A stretch of 64,000 nucleotides of DNA from Maribacter luteus (GTDB lineage: Bacteria; Bacteroidota; Bacteroidia; Flavobacteriales; Flavobacteriaceae). The notes beneath the pieces were generated by a model. It searched no databases. It was not told the origin of the DNA and worked only from the letters and a program-made list of their open reading frames with translations. Position numbers and translations under genes: made by a program. The stretch spans positions 556,714-620,713 of the forward strand of contig NZ_WKJH01000002.1 in assembly GCF_009674825.1 (NCBI RefSeq). The letters run 5' to 3'. Shown one piece after another: positions 53,739 through 62,450 of this stretch (the stretch's first letter is position 1; the number at the start of each line of letters is the position of its first letter).

Positions 53739-55463
53739 ATGTGTGACACTCACGATAAAACCCCTTTTAAAGGCTTAGAACATGAGGGCCATGACCAAGA
53801 ACATAAAGCCTGGAGCAGACGTTCCTTTTTACAGGCTTTGGGAATAGCCGGATCTGGTTCAATGCTGTTAGGATCTCAAATGTTAACAGCCTCCGCCCCA
53901 TCTCCATTAACCTCAGCCATAGCGGCTGCAGAAACCGATAACATCCTTATTCTCATTAGGTTGAACGGTGGTAATGACGGACTTAGTACCGTAATACCGA
54001 TCAACCAATACGATTCTTACGCCAACGCAAGACCCAATATTTATATCCCTGAAAGTAAGGTATTGAAACTTACCGATGATTTCGGAGTACCCTCCTATAT
54101 GAAATCGTTGGAACCCATGTGGGGAGACGGCCAATTTAAAGCCGTACACGGAGTAGGCTATGAAGGCCAGAGTCTTTCCCACTTTACCGGGACTGACATC
54201 TTTGGAAATACAGATATAACAACTACGGGGTTCTCTGGCGAGGACACCGGTTGGATGGGTAGGCATTTTGAACATCTATATCCCGATTATCTATCCGATT
54301 TCCCCGGAAGTAGACCAACCGATGGCCCTGCCGCATTACAGGTAGGAAACTATGGTAGTCTTGTTTTTGAAGGGGAAGAGACCAACTACGCCTTTGTAAC
54401 CAATAACGTTGACCAATTACAACAGATAGCGGAAACCGGTCTTCAATTTTCGGTTGATGATGCCCTTTTCGATCAATGTATGTATTCCGATCAAATAAGA
54501 TTTTTAAGAGGTGTCTCGAATGTAACCAATGAATATGCAGGAATAATACATGATGCATATATGGCTGGCCAAAACCAAGTAGAGTACCAGGACAACGCTT
54601 TTGCCAAACAATTGGCCATTTTGGCAAGATTGATAAAAGGTAACTTGGGCACCAAGGTATATATGATATCAATGGGCGGTTTTGACACCCATGGTAACCA
54701 GCCTTTGACCCATGAACGTTTAATGACCAATTTATCAGTGGCCATAGACAATTTCTACGATGATATTGCCTTTACCCAGCAAGACGAAAAGGTTTTGAGT
54801 ATGACTTTTTCCGAGTTCGGAAGACGTATATTCGAAAATGGCTCAAATGGTACAGACCACGGTAAGGCCGCACCTACCCTATTCTTTGGTTCAGGGTTGA
54901 ACGGTAGCGCCTTTGTTGGGGACCACCCGACCCTTGATAATCCTGATGGGCGGGGCAACTTGGAATATACAATGGATTTCAGGGATCTGTATGCTACAGT
55001 TTTGGCCGAATGGATGTGCGTTGACATACCTTTGGTTGAACAGCATTTATTAAACCACCCTTATGCCCCTGTAAATCTTGGATTCAACTGTAGTGGTGTT
55101 GATTTCCCGGATATCGCATACAGCGATGAGGATCCTACTTTACCAACAACGGAACCCACCGACCCTGTTTCGGAAACGCCTTTTGACCCCGTATTGTTGG
55201 ATGCCATTGTACATAAGCCCTATTATCCCACGGATAGCACACCGCATATTTACTTGGAAATGCCTTTTAGCGCCCATGTAGATATACAGTTATATAATAT
55301 TCTAGGACAAAATGTAGGCACCGTTTTCAATGAGATGATGTTCGAAGGTTCCACGGAAATAAATATCAGGGAAAGAATGCCCAATCATTTATCCACCGGA
55401 AAATATATTTACCGCATTAACGTGCAGAATCAAAAAATGAGCAAATCCGTAATGGTAGCTTAA
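53739..55463 (+). CDS. DUF1501 (sulfatase-like) protein with Tat signal and T9SS sorting domain
   Basis: A 574-residue exported protein. The twin-arginine signal SRRSFLQALGIAG (27-39) precedes a hydrophobic stretch to about 65. The DUF1501 core runs to about 450 (LIRLNGGNDGLSTVIPI; HGVGYEGQSLSHF; MGGFDTHGNQ; TFSEFGRRIFENGSNGTDHGKAAP), with Asp/His residues typical of the alkaline-phosphatase-like superfamily. The C-terminal 75 residues are a T9SS sorting-type beta domain (AHVDIQLYNILGQNVG; STGKYIYRINVQNQ). It is probably folded in the cytoplasm, exported by Tat, then passed through T9SS. Confidence 0.9.
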   Translation: MCDTHDKTPFKGLEHEGHDQEHKAWSRRSFLQALGIAGSGSMLLGSQMLTASAPSPLTSAIAAAETDNILILIRLNGGNDGLSTVIPINQYDSYANARPNIYIPESKVLKLTDDFGVPSYMKSLEPMWGDGQFKAVHGVGYEGQSLSHFTGTDIFGNTDITTTGFSGEDTGWMGRHFEHLYPDYLSDFPGSRPTDGPAALQVGNYGSLVFEGEETNYAFVTNNVDQLQQIAETGLQFSVDDALFDQCMYSDQIRFLRGVSNVTNEYAGIIHDAYMAGQNQVEYQDNAFAKQLAILARLIKGNLGTKVYMISMGGFDTHGNQPLTHERLMTNLSVAIDNFYDDIAFTQQDEKVLSMTFSEFGRRIFENGSNGTDHGKAAPTLFFGSGLNGSAFVGDHPTLDNPDGRGNLEYTMDFRDLYATVLAEWMCVDIPLVEQHLLNHPYAPVNLGFNCSGVDFPDIAYSDEDPTLPTTEPTDPVSETPFDPVLLDAIVHKPYYPTDSTPHIYLEMPFSAHVDIQLYNILGQNVGTVFNEMMFEGSTEINIRERMPNHLSTGKYIYRINVQNQKMSKSVMVA

Positions 55464-55481
55464 ACAAACCCCACTTATTGT

Positions 55482-55515
55482 AAAGGGCCCTACTTCTATA
55501 TGAATAGGGCCTTTT
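55482..55515 (+). terminator. Intrinsic terminator after the DUF1501 gene
   Basis: Stem AAAGGGCCCTA/TAGGGCCTTTT (one bulge) with a 12-base loop and following T-rich sequence, 18 bp after the stop. Confidence 0.8.
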
Positions 55516-55613
55516 CATTTTTAAATGCTTTTCCATTTAAAAAACACCCTCACCTATACCCTTGTTAAAGCATACAATTACGTGAGAATAGATAATTCTC
55601 CCACCAAAATCTG

Positions 55614-55621
55614 TATTTTTG
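55614..55621 (+). promoter_or_regulatory. -7 promoter element of metG
   Basis: TATTTTTG is a perfect -7 box 20 bp upstream of the metG ATG. No clear -33 TTTG. Confidence 0.55.
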
Positions 55622-55641
55622 CGGTTTAATTCCGATAGTTG

Positions 55642-57720
55642 ATGACAGATAACGCAAAAACCCCAGCAAGATATACGATTACCGCAGCATTGCCTTATAC
55701 CAATGGCCCTATACATATTGGTCATTTGGCCGGTGTTTATGTGCCAGCGGACATTTACGCCAGGTACCAACGTTTAATGGGTAAAGACGTGGCTTTTGTT
55801 TGTGGCAGTGACGAACATGGGGTGGCCATTTCAATGAAGGCGAAGAAAGAAGGTATTACCCCAAAGGATGTTATCGACAAATACCACGCGATCATTAAAA
55901 AATCATTTGCCGATTTCGGAATCTCCTTTGACAATTATTCCAGGACTTCTGCCGAAGTGCACCATAAAACCGCATCTGAATTTTTCGTTAAACTCTACGA
56001 GCAAGGTGACTTTATAGAAGAGACCACGGCCCAATTATATGACGAGGAAGCCAAACAGTTCTTGGCCGACCGTTTTGTTGTGGGTACATGTCCGAAATGT
56101 GGCCATGAAGAGGCTTATGGCGACCAATGTGAAAATTGCGGCTCTACATTGAACGCAACCGATTTGATCAACCCAAAGTCTACCATTACCGGTGCCGTGC
56201 CTACCCTGAAGGAAACCAAACATTGGTTTTTACCATTGGATAGGTATGAGGATTTTCTGAAGGAATGGATTCTTGAAGGACATAAAAAAGATTGGAAACC
56301 GAACGTTTACGGTCAATGTAAATCTTGGATCGATGACGGCCTAAAACCTAGGGCCGTAACACGTGATCTGGATTGGGGTATTCCCGTACCCGTAAAAGGA
56401 GGTGAAGGCAAAGTACTTTATGTTTGGTTCGATGCCCCTATCGGGTATATTTCATCTACCAAAGAATGGGCAGAGCGCGAAGGCAAGGATTGGGAACCCT
56501 ACTGGAAAGATGAAAACACCAAATTATTACACTTTATAGGTAAGGACAATATCGTGTTCCATTGCATTATATTCCCTAGTATCCTTAAAGCACATGGGGA
56601 TTATATTCTACCGGATAACGTACCTGCCAATGAGTTCTTGAATTTGGAGGGCAATAAGCTATCCACCTCTAAAAACTGGGCGGTTTGGTTACATGAATAT
56701 TTGGAAGAATTCCCCGATATGCAAGATGTGCTACGCTACACCTTAACGGCCAATGCCCCTGAAACGAAGGACAATGATTTTACTTGGAAAGACTTTCAGG
56801 CCAGAAACAACAATGAACTTGTCGCCATCTTAGGAAACTTCATTAACCGTGTTGTTGTTCTTACGCATAAGTATTACGATGGAAAAGTTCCGACCCCTAA
56901 TGAATTTTCACAGGTTGATAAAGAGACCTTGGAGGCGATGAAAAAATATCCTGAGATCATTTCTACCTCCATAGAAAGGTACCGATTTAGGGAAGCCAGT
57001 CAAGAGTTGATGAACTTGGCGCGTTTGGGCAATAAATACTTGGCCGATGAAGAGCCATGGAAAGTAATAAAACAAGATGGTGAACGGGTAAAGACCATTA
57101 TGTTCGTAGCCCTTCAAATAGCAACAGGTTTGGCCGTATTGAGCGAACCGTTCTTACCTTTTACTTCGGAAAAATTGAAAAACATACTTGCCATTGGATC
57201 TAGTGGAGTAGATACCTCATGGACAGAGATGGAAACCAAGGAGGTACTTTTACCCGCCGATCATCAAATCAACAAAGCGGAATTATTGTTCCGTAAAGTA
57301 GAAGATCAGGAAATACAAGCACAATTGGATAAGTTAGAAGCTACTAAAAAATCAAATGAGCAAATGAACAAGGAAGTTGAACCACAAAAAGACACCATCA
57401 CCTTCGACGATTTCTCAAAATTGGATATGCGGGTGGGCACCATTGTGGAAGCTGAAAAAATGCCGAAGGCCAAAAAACTATTGGTTCTTAAAGTTGATAC
57501 AGGTTTAGACACCCGAACAATCGTTTCAGGAATCGCTGAAAGTTTTACCCCTGAGGAAATCGTAGGTAAAAAGGTTACTGTTTTGGTGAATCTGGCACCA
57601 AGGGCGCTCCGCGGCGTTGAAAGTGAGGGCATGATACTTATGACCGAGAATGCTGACGGTAAATTGGTCTTTGTAAATCCTGATGAGGATAATGTCGGGA
57701 ATGGTTTAACGATTAATTAA
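55642..57720 (+). CDS. metG: Methionyl-tRNA synthetase
   Basis: A 692-residue class I synthetase. [18 protein letters not shown] holds the HIGH motif (about 17). The zinc knuckle is [18 protein letters not shown] near 145, and the KMSKS-equivalent is KLSTSKN near 337. An anticodon-binding helical domain and a C-terminal EMAP-II-like tRNA-binding domain ([19 protein letters not shown], about 590-690) follow. The ATG at 55642 is chosen; an in-frame TTG directly precedes it. Confidence 0.97.
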   Translation: MTDNAKTPARYTITAALPYTNGPIHIGHLAGVYVPADIYARYQRLMGKDVAFVCGSDEHGVAISMKAKKEGITPKDVIDKYHAIIKKSFADFGISFDNYSRTSAEVHHKTASEFFVKLYEQGDFIEETTAQLYDEEAKQFLADRFVVGTCPKCGHEEAYGDQCENCGSTLNATDLINPKSTITGAVPTLKETKHWFLPLDRYEDFLKEWILEGHKKDWKPNVYGQCKSWIDDGLKPRAVTRDLDWGIPVPVKGGEGKVLYVWFDAPIGYISSTKEWAEREGKDWEPYWKDENTKLLHFIGKDNIVFHCIIFPSILKAHGDYILPDNVPANEFLNLEGNKLSTSKNWAVWLHEYLEEFPDMQDVLRYTLTANAPETKDNDFTWKDFQARNNNELVAILGNFINRVVVLTHKYYDGKVPTPNEFSQVDKETLEAMKKYPEIISTSIERYRFREASQELMNLARLGNKYLADEEPWKVIKQDGERVKTIMFVALQIATGLAVLSEPFLPFTSEKLKNILAIGSSGVDTSWTEMETKEVLLPADHQINKAELLFRKVEDQEIQAQLDKLEATKKSNEQMNKEVEPQKDTITFDDFSKLDMRVGTIVEAEKMPKAKKLLVLKVDTGLDTRTIVSGIAESFTPEEIVGKKVTVLVNLAPRALRGVESEGMILMTENADGKLVFVNPDEDNVGNGLTIN

Positions 57721-57770
57721 ACCCCTTCAAAAAAGAAAGGTTTCTGGTTATGCTTTTAAGATAGGGCGAA

Positions 57771-57881
57771 GTGTCTTTGATCAAAAACATACCCTATAAT
57801 GCCATTGATGAAAACGACCTATTACAATTTTCGGCAGTGTTCGGAAATATTCCGGATTATGGTTTTAAACCTACAGACTAA
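57771..57881 (+). pseudogene. 36-codon open frame, small protein or gene relic
   Basis: Between metG and tex, a GTG-started frame encodes MSLIKNIPYNAIDENDLLQF plus a further 16 residues ending GFKPTD. The composition (acidic, with normal hydrophobic spacing) looks like real protein rather than random sequence. It has no close ATG, no promoter and no recognised family. It may be a remnant of a lost gene or a tiny real protein; I cannot decide. Confidence 0.25.
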
Positions 57882-57938
57882 GATCTGGATCTCGATTGCC
57901 CTTGACCGGACATCAATATTCTAATACCAAAAAGACAA

Positions 57939-60062
57939 ATGCAACTTATCCCCTACATCGTAAAGCATACAGGTCTTCCTGAAAAAGGAGTCCATAATAC
58001 GGTTGAGCTTTTAGACCAAGATTGCACGGTACCTTTTATTTCGCGCTACAGAAAAGAAAAAACGGGCAACCTTGACGAAGTACAGATCGGTGATATCGTT
58101 ACGTACAAAGCCCAATATGAGGCCTTGGAAAAACGAAAGGCGACCATCATCAAAGCTTTGGAAGAGCAAGATGTACTGACGACCGACCTTAGCGCTAAAA
58201 TAAAATCGGCAGGTGACCTGATTACTTTGGAAGATATTTACCTGCCCTTTAAAAAATCTAAAAAGACCAAGGCCGAAACGGCACGTAAGAACGGTCTGGA
58301 ACCTTTGGCCAAGATTATCATGGCCCAGCGAAGTGATGAAATTGAATATGAAGCTTCACGGTATTTAAGTGATACCGTTCAAAATGAGGATGAAGCCCTT
58401 GAGGGTGCCCGGCACATTATCGCTGAATGGATCAATGAACGCACCGACATCAGAAACCAGATTCGGTACCAATTGGAAAAGTTCGCCCAGTTGACCACCA
58501 AAGTGATAGCTACCAAAAAGGAGGATGAAAAAGCACAAAAGTTCCGTGATTATTTTGACTGGAGCGAATCACTGAGCCGGTGTCCGTCGCACCGCCTTTT
58601 AGCTATCCTAAGAGCTGAAAACGAAGGTTTCATTCGGGTGAAAATCGAGATAGACAATGAACGTGCCCTTCAAAAAATCGAAGACCGGATCTTAAAAAGC
58701 AACAACTCATGCACGTCACATATAAAATTGGCCGCTCAGGATGCTTTTAAGCGCTTGTTGTTTCCATCCTTATCCAACGAAACCTTAAAAAAGGCAAAAG
58801 AAAAAGCCGATGAATCGGCCATTCAGGTGTTTTCAAAAAATTTGAAACAGTTATTGCTGGGATCTCCCTTGGGCGAAAAACGTATTTTGGCCATAGACCC
58901 AGGGTTCAGAACGGGCTGTAAAGTGGTTTGCCTTAACGCACAGGGCGATTTGGAGCACAACGAGACCATTTATCCGCACGCACCCCAAAATGACAGCAAA
59001 GGGGCCATAAAGAAAATAAGTTCCTTGGCCGATGCCTATAAGATAGAAGCCATTGCTATCGGTAACGGTACGGCATCGCGGGAAACCGAACAACTCATAA
59101 AACGGATCCAGTTCAGAAACCCTATCGAGGTGTTCGTGGTCAGTGAAGCGGGAGCATCCATTTATTCAGCCTCAAAAATCGCCCGGGACGAATTTCCCAA
59201 TTATGATGTCACTGTACGTGGAGCGGTTTCAATCGGCAGAAGATTATCCGACCCTTTGGCCGAATTGGTGAAAATAGATGCAAAATCGATCGGTGTTGGG
59301 CAATACCAGCACGATGTGGACCAGAACAAATTAAAAACCTCGTTAGACACCGTTGTCGAGAGTTGTGTGAATTCGGTCGGGGTGAATATCAATACCGCGA
59401 GTGTACCCCTTTTAAGCTACGTTTCGGGCATTGGCCCAAAACTAGCGGAAAATATCGTAGCCTACAGAAACGAACAAGGTGCGTTCACAAGTAGGACGGC
59501 TATTAAAAAAGTACCCCGTTTGGGAGGTAAGGCCTTTGAACAAGGTGCCGCTTTCCTTCGTATTAAACAAGCAAAAAATCCGTTGGATGATTCCGCCGTT
59601 CATCCTGAAAGTTATGGCATCGTAGAAAAAATGGCCAAGGACCTGGGCAAAAGTGTATCGGACTTGATCGGGAACAAACAACTACTGCAGAGTATTGACC
59701 TGAATGCCTATTGTACGGAAAATATCGGGCTATTTACCTTAAAGGATATCATTAAGGAATTGGAAAAACCAGGATTGGATACCCGTGAAAAAGCCAAGGT
59801 ATTCACCTTTAACCAAAACATAAGGTCTATTACCGATCTACAGGCCGGGCAATTACTTCCGGGTATCGTGAACAACATTACCAATTTTGGGTGTTTTGTT
59901 GATATCGGAATTAAGGAAAGTGGTCTCATCCATATTTCCAACCTTTCTGATTCCTTTGTCAAGGATGTGAACGAACACGTGCATTTACACCAACAGATCA
60001 TTGTAAAAGTACTTGAGGTAGATGTACCACGTAAACGTATTCAATTGGCCTTACATCAATAA
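57939..60062 (+). CDS. tex: Tex family transcription accessory protein (S1 RNA-binding)
   Basis: A 707-residue nucleic-acid-binding protein. The order is an N-terminal helical domain (CTVPFISRYRKEKTGNLDE near 30-48), a YqgF/RNase H-like domain (RILAIDPGFRTGCKVVCLNA, about 320), helix-hairpin-helix repeats (NINTASVPLLSYVSGIGPKLA, about 485-560) and a C-terminal S1 domain (LLPGIVNNITNFGCFVDIG, about 640-707). Tex homologues affect transcription and RNA handling. It is probably a single-gene unit, followed by a PAP2 gene 31 bp on. Confidence 0.95.
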   Translation: MQLIPYIVKHTGLPEKGVHNTVELLDQDCTVPFISRYRKEKTGNLDEVQIGDIVTYKAQYEALEKRKATIIKALEEQDVLTTDLSAKIKSAGDLITLEDIYLPFKKSKKTKAETARKNGLEPLAKIIMAQRSDEIEYEASRYLSDTVQNEDEALEGARHIIAEWINERTDIRNQIRYQLEKFAQLTTKVIATKKEDEKAQKFRDYFDWSESLSRCPSHRLLAILRAENEGFIRVKIEIDNERALQKIEDRILKSNNSCTSHIKLAAQDAFKRLLFPSLSNETLKKAKEKADESAIQVFSKNLKQLLLGSPLGEKRILAIDPGFRTGCKVVCLNAQGDLEHNETIYPHAPQNDSKGAIKKISSLADAYKIEAIAIGNGTASRETEQLIKRIQFRNPIEVFVVSEAGASIYSASKIARDEFPNYDVTVRGAVSIGRRLSDPLAELVKIDAKSIGVGQYQHDVDQNKLKTSLDTVVESCVNSVGVNINTASVPLLSYVSGIGPKLAENIVAYRNEQGAFTSRTAIKKVPRLGGKAFEQGAAFLRIKQAKNPLDDSAVHPESYGIVEKMAKDLGKSVSDLIGNKQLLQSIDLNAYCTENIGLFTLKDIIKELEKPGLDTREKAKVFTFNQNIRSITDLQAGQLLPGIVNNITNFGCFVDIGIKESGLIHISNLSDSFVKDVNEHVHLHQQIIVKVLEVDVPRKRIQLALHQ

Positions 60063-60093
60063 CATAACTTTATAAACAGCCAAATCTTAGTCT

Positions 60094-60927
60094 ATGAAAA
60101 ATATTATAACCTTGGCCCTCATATTAGTTTCATTGGTCTCAAAAGGCCAAGGCCTTAACGACCAACCCGCCAAAACAACTTGGCAAATGTTGACCTATGA
60201 TGCGGGCAATATGTTGACCGGCATCGGTTATGCGTACACCCGACCCTTACATTGGAAAGGAAAACAATGGCAGACTATGGGGGCCGTAGCGGGTGGCACT
60301 GGATTTTTATACCTTTTTGACGACCACACCTCTAAATTTTTAAGGGATCGCAGGGATAACGTCCCGAGTTTTATTCGTCATTATGGAGAGTTTATAGGAA
60401 ATCCGGAAAATAACTATACGGTAACCGCAGGGGTATATTTTACAGGGCTATTTACCAAAAACGAGAAATTGAGACGAACCGGGGTGCTTTTAATTTCCTC
60501 GGCATCGGCAACAGGGTTGTTACAACAGATCATGAAATCATTGGCCGGCAGGGCGCGGCCCATAAGTGGACAATCAAAAGACACTTTCGACCCCTTCAAT
60601 GCGAGTAGAAACTACCACTCTTTTCCTTCGGGACATGCAATGATGGCCTTCACCAATGCCTATGTTGTCGGTAAACAATTTAAAAACCCATGGGTCAAAG
60701 CCGGGATTTACACCGTAGGGTTGATTCCCGGAATATCCCGTGTTTGGGACGGACAACATTGGTTGAGCGATGTTGGTTTAAGTGTAGCGATGAGCATATT
60801 CACGGTTGAGGCCATTGATCGTTATCTAGACTCTAAATATGACGAAAAATATAACGACCAAAACAAATTTGTAAGTTGGAACCTCACTTTTGGTCCGGGC
60901 CAGGTAGGGGTCATCGCCAGGTTCTAA
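60094..60927 (+). CDS. PAP2-superfamily phosphatase
   Basis: A 277-residue exported or membrane-associated phosphatase with a signal peptide (1-19, ending SKGQG). The three PAP2 motifs are complete: KSLAGRARP (K-x6-RP, near 148), SFPSGHAMMAF (PSGH, near 172) and SRVWDGQHWLSDV (SR-x5-H-x3-D, near 213). Hydrophobic segments around 60-75 and 190-215 may contact the membrane. Substrates are likely phospholipid head-group phosphates, undecaprenyl-PP or lipid A phosphate; the sequence does not tell. Confidence 0.9.
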   Translation: MKNIITLALILVSLVSKGQGLNDQPAKTTWQMLTYDAGNMLTGIGYAYTRPLHWKGKQWQTMGAVAGGTGFLYLFDDHTSKFLRDRRDNVPSFIRHYGEFIGNPENNYTVTAGVYFTGLFTKNEKLRRTGVLLISSASATGLLQQIMKSLAGRARPISGQSKDTFDPFNASRNYHSFPSGHAMMAFTNAYVVGKQFKNPWVKAGIYTVGLIPGISRVWDGQHWLSDVGLSVAMSIFTVEAIDRYLDSKYDEKYNDQNKFVSWNLTFGPGQVGVIARF

Positions 60928-60969
60928 TCCTATAGAAACGCTAAAGTAGCGCTAAGGTTCCCCTTAAAA

Positions 60970-60989
60970 TACGTAACTTTATGTACGTA
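60970..60989. promoter_or_regulatory. Two TACGTA boxes upstream of ferritin
   Basis: TACGTA at 60970-60975 and 60984-60989, 14 bp apart, lie 15-35 bp before the ferritin ATG. The first runs into TAACTTTA (60974-60981), a near-match to TAnnTTTG, much as at nrtA. The spacing is not 10 bp and TACGTA is common by chance, so linkage to the nitrate regulon is weak. Confidence 0.3.
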
Positions 60990-61004
60990 AAAAAAAAGTA
61001 AATT

Positions 61005-61523
61005 ATGTTATCGGAAAAATTAGATAAAGCACTCAATAAACAAATACAGATAGAAGCGGAGTCATCCCAAGTATATTTATCAATGGCCTCTTGGGCCGAA
61101 ACCAAAGGTCTTGAGGGTATCGCTACCTTTATGTACGCCCAATCGGATGAAGAGCGTATGCATATGCTCAAATTGGTGAAATTCGTGAACGAACGTGGTG
61201 GCCATGCCAAGGTCTCCGCATTGAAAGCCCCTAAACTGGAATTCGGAACCTTTCAAAAGATGTTCGTTGAATTATTGGAACATGAGATATTCGTATCAAA
61301 GAGCATAAATGACCTTGTGCACATTACACTTGAAGAAAAAGATTATGCCACCCATAACTTTTTACAGTGGTATGTGGCCGAACAAATCGAGGAAGAAGCA
61401 CTGGCCAGGACCATCTTGGACAAAATAAACCTTATCGGTAATGATAAGGGCGGACTATACCTTTTTGATAGGGATGTGCAGCAGATTACCGCCAATAGTG
61501 CGGCCAATGACATGTTGGAATAA
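61005..61523 (+). CDS. Non-haem ferritin
   Basis: A 172-residue bacterial ferritin (FtnA type) that stores iron in a 24-subunit shell. Ferroxidase residues lie in AESSQVYLSMASWAE (Glu about 18-20 region), SDEERMHMLKL (Glu/His near 51-54) and YVAEQIEEEALARTIL (near 125-135). No haem-ligand Met of bacterioferritin is apparent in the usual position. The length is normal. Confidence 0.94.
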   Translation: MLSEKLDKALNKQIQIEAESSQVYLSMASWAETKGLEGIATFMYAQSDEERMHMLKLVKFVNERGGHAKVSALKAPKLEFGTFQKMFVELLEHEIFVSKSINDLVHITLEEKDYATHNFLQWYVAEQIEEEALARTILDKINLIGNDKGGLYLFDRDVQQITANSAANDMLE

Positions 61524-61563
61524 GATTTAACATATAAACCTTATTTAGATTTAATTAAAATAG

Positions 61564-61571
61564 TAAATTTG
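61564..61571 (+). promoter_or_regulatory. -7 promoter element of the 60-residue Lys/Cys-rich protein gene
   Basis: TAAATTTG is a perfect -7 box 22 bp before the ATG at 61594. It supports the small downstream frame being a real, independently transcribed gene. Confidence 0.65.
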
Positions 61572-61593
61572 CCTTGTCTGCTATCGCATATAC

Positions 61594-61776
61594 ATGGGCA
61601 AAAAGAAAAAAGCGAAAAAAAAGGAGTTGAAAAAGCTCAAGAAGAAACAAAAGTTATCCGCTTTTGTAAATTCTTCCGTTGAGTTAAAAACCAAGTGTTG
61701 CGATAAGTACAAAAAGAAAGCATCGAAACGCTGTAAAAAGTGTCCGTGTTTTGATCTGTTGCAGAAAGTAGCTTAA
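61594..61776 (+). CDS. Lys/Cys-rich miniprotein (60 residues)
   Basis: A 60-residue protein with a strongly basic N-terminal third (MGKKKKAKKKELKKLKKK) and a C-terminal Cys cluster, KCCDKYKKKASKRCKKCPC, with six cysteines in CC, C and C-x2-C-x-C order. The pattern could bind zinc or an Fe-S cluster, and the basic tail nucleic acid; this is inference. A perfect promoter upstream and a strong terminator downstream frame it as a single-gene unit. I recall no characterised family. Confidence 0.75.
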   Translation: MGKKKKAKKKELKKLKKKQKLSAFVNSSVELKTKCCDKYKKKASKRCKKCPCFDLLQKVA

Positions 61777-61798
61777 CTACCATAAAAGAAGATATACA

Positions 61799-61826
61799 AA
61801 AAGCCCCGCACTAGAGCGGGGCTTTT
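61799..61826. terminator. Bidirectional intrinsic terminator
   Basis: A perfect 11-bp stem AAAAGCCCCGC/GCGGGGCTTTT with a 6-base loop lies between the miniprotein gene and the convergent ssb gene. Confidence 0.92.
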
Positions 61827-61837
61827 CTTATTATTGG

Positions 61838-62173
61838 TTATTTATTGCCCAACATAAGCAATTCGTTACATCGTATTTCGGTAATGTATCGTTTTTCGCC
61901 TTCTTTGGTTTCATAGGAGCGATGTGTCAATTTCCCTTCTACGGCCACTTCATTGCCTTTCATTAAAAAGTTCTCTACGATCTCTGCTGTTTTTCCCCAG
62001 GCCACCACATTGTGCCATTGGGTATCGGTTACCTTTTCCCCTTTAGCATTTTTGTAGGTCTCATTCGTAGCAATAGAGAATTTGGCCAATTTGCTACCGC
62101 CATCCAAGTTTACGATTTCCGGGTCGTTACCCAAGTTTCCAATCAACTGTACTTTGTTTTTAAGTGCGTTCAT
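61838..62173 (-). CDS. ssb: Single-stranded DNA-binding protein
   Basis: A 111-residue OB-fold SSB: MNALKNKVQLIGNLGNDPEIV, AKFSIATNETYKNAKGEKV, TQWHNVVAWGKTAEIVENFLMKGNEVAVEGKL and GEKRYITEIRCNELLML are the standard strands. It lacks the disordered acidic tail (DDDIPF) used by E. coli SSB to recruit partners. Flavobacteria often have more than one ssb; this short form may be the accessory one. A perfect -7 box lies 60 bp upstream, with phased 10-bp repeats beyond it. Confidence 0.92.
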   Translation of the reverse strand: MNALKNKVQLIGNLGNDPEIVNLDGGSKLAKFSIATNETYKNAKGEKVTDTQWHNVVAWGKTAEIVENFLMKGNEVAVEGKLTHRSYETKEGEKRYITEIRCNELLMLGNK

Positions 62174-62232
62174 AATTTCTGATTTTACGTGTTAAACAGT
62201 TAATACTACCGAGCCACCTTGACCCGACACTG

Positions 62233-62240
62233 CAAACCTA
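62233..62240 (-). promoter_or_regulatory. -7 promoter element of ssb
   Basis: On the minus strand this reads TAGGTTTG, a perfect -7 box, giving a leader of about 55 nt before the ssb ATG. The tandem repeats at 62281-62320 begin 41 bp further upstream. Confidence 0.55.
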
Positions 62241-62280
62241 GGATGGCCAACCCTTAATATTCGGTTATGAACCACTTACT

Positions 62281-62320
62281 TTCGTTTGTATTCGTTTGTT
62301 GTCGTTTGTAATTGTTTACA
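62281..62320. repeat. Four tandem 10-bp TTCGTTTGTA-like repeats upstream of ssb
   Basis: The units read TTCGTTTGTA, TTCGTTTGTT, GTCGTTTGTA and ATTGTTTACA, head to tail with an exact 10-bp period. The first three share TCGTTTGT; the fourth is degenerate. One-turn spacing and position upstream of the ssb promoter suggest a cooperative protein-binding array. It could also mark the edge of the transferred right-end segment. Confidence 0.6.
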
Positions 62321-62422
62321 TCGCGCTTTTCTATTGGAATACTTGCTTTTCTCAATTTTTTGTAAGAATTTTAGTTATTAAGAACAAAAAAGAAATATAT
62401 GTATTAGTGTATATATATAATT

Positions 62423-62436
62423 GTTAGGTGCAATAC
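62423..62436 (+). repeat. Left copy of 14-bp inverted repeat bracketing the ATPase gene
   Basis: GTTAGGTGCAATAC, 14 bp before the ATPase ATG. Its inverted partner (63894-63907) differs at one base. The first seven bases fit the integron core consensus GTTRRRY. Confidence 0.6.
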
Positions 62437-62450
62437 GAAAAAACAAATAG

